The position numbers and the translations under genes were made by a program. DNA of 26,580 nucleotides from Erysipelotrichaceae bacterium (lineage in GTDB: Bacteria > Bacillota_I > Bacilli_A > Erysipelotrichales > Erysipelotrichaceae). The stretch lies in contig JAIKXJ010000020.1 of the NCBI GenBank assembly GCA_024684175.1, forward strand, positions 1 through 26,580, read 5' to 3'. This document shows, in pieces, positions 26,048-26,580 of the stretch; the stretch's first letter is position 1, and the number at the start of each line of letters is the position of its first letter. The notes beneath the pieces were generated by a model. That model saw nothing but the letters and a program-made list of their open reading frames with translations. It did not search any database and was not told the DNA's origin.

Positions 26048-26580
26048 ATGACAACGATCGATTTTTACTTGAATGACAAGTGGTCACAGACCCTTAAAAA
26101 TATAGCTGACTCCGGCCAGATCGCTGAAAGTGTGCTGCCTTACTTTGACTCAAAACTTGAATCTTTGAATGACAGCGAAGCACTGATCAGTGTTCCGGCA
26201 TTTATCAATTTCGCCATCATGTCCGAACATGTCGACCTGATCGAGAATTGTCTGGAAGAAGTGATGGGCCGGCCGATGAATGTCAAACTCATCCAGCAGG
26301 ACGACTATAACAGCAGAAAAAGTGACAGCGCAAAGCCAATGATGCAGTCGGATTTCCTCACCCGGAAGATCGATCGCAACCAGACTTTCGCCAATTTCGT
26401 CGTCGGACGTTCCAATGCGCAGGCACAGCTGGCGGCGATGACTTGCGCTTCCAACCTCGGCGTCATTTTCAATCCTTTATTTATATACGGAAATCCGGGT
26501 CTGGGCAAGACACATTTGCTGAACGCCATCGGCAATCAGGTCCGGACAATGTTCCCGGAAAAGAATATCGGTATGTTGAG
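26048..26580 (+). CDS. dnaA: Chromosomal replication initiator DnaA (5' part, cut by window end)
   Basis: The first 177 codons of dnaA are present; the gene runs past the window edge. Domain I (about 1-85) starts MTTIDFYLNDKWSQTLKNI and has the amphipathic layout that recruits helicase and regulators. Domain II is a short linker (about 86-110). Domain III starts at FANFVVGRSNAQAQ with the Walker A loop GNPGLGKTHLL (148-158), the AAA+ ATPase that assembles on origin boxes. The start is ATG 26048 with GAGG 8 nt upstream. It is transcribed rightwards from oriC, the standard arrangement. The downstream part (sensor motifs, DNA-binding domain IV) is not visible. Confidence 0.96.
   Translation, partial: MTTIDFYLNDKWSQTLKNIADSGQIAESVLPYFDSKLESLNDSEALISVPAFINFAIMSEHVDLIENCLEEVMGRPMNVKLIQQDDYNSRKSDSAKPMMQSDFLTRKIDRNQTFANFVVGRSNAQAQLAAMTCASNLGVIFNPLFIYGNPGLGKTHLLNAIGNQVRTMFPEKNIGML

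Overview
The window reads as chromosome from a low-to-mid-GC Firmicute, most likely a gut or oral Erysipelotrichia-type anaerobe. That placement rests on protein style, a T-box in front of lysS and the PTS-rich gene content, and is inference. The right end carries an origin of replication (AT-rich DNA with many TGTGGAAAA-type DnaA boxes) followed by the first 177 codons of dnaA. Nearly all genes to its left lie on the minus strand, pointing away from the origin and so co-directional with the leftward fork. The exceptions are the PTS regulator and the alpha-galactosidase.

Layout from left to right. (1) 64-4253: a large secreted or membrane-anchored lipase-like protein, a 65-residue protein, an HD phosphohydrolase and a variant peptide deformylase. 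(2) 4296-6632: lysS fused to a C-terminal tRNA-binding domain, its lysine T-box leader, and upstream a candidate small RNA with C-rich loops and a dyad over its promoter. (3) 6651-8266: a three-gene overlapping operon (membrane protein, DUF952 protein, HAD phosphatase). (4) 8304-15055: a beta-glucoside PTS operon with two IIB, one IIC, one IIA and two GH1 6-phospho-beta-glucosidases, preceded by a GT4 glycosyltransferase. (5) 15157-21016: a LicR-type PRD/EIIA regulator on the plus strand, then on the minus strand a HAD phosphatase, a second orphan IIC, a D-2-hydroxyacid dehydrogenase, a small zinc-ribbon protein and a phosphoglycolate-phosphatase-like HAD. (6) 21132-25621: a GH36 alpha-galactosidase, a small protein with a double-glycine leader next to a DUF3267 putative zinc metalloprotease, a tyrosine-phosphatase-like protein and a Nudix hydrolase. 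(7) 25636-26580: oriC and dnaA.

The central region works as a sugar-uptake module. The PTS would import and phosphorylate beta-glucosides, the GH1 enzymes would cleave the 6-phosphosugars, and the LicR-type protein would sense PTS flux. Both GH1 enzymes carry Gln where family 1 normally has the acid/base Glu, as in plant myrosinases, while keeping the nucleophile Glu and the phosphate-binding Ser/Lys/Tyr. This is the most interesting enzymatic feature. Other notable points are six genes whose only promoter-like -10 sits 6-9 nt before the start codon with no Shine-Dalgarno (candidate leaderless mRNAs), the C-rich small RNA candidate, and the double-glycine peptide beside a membrane protease. 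I see no tRNA, rRNA, CRISPR array, insertion sequence or prophage gene.
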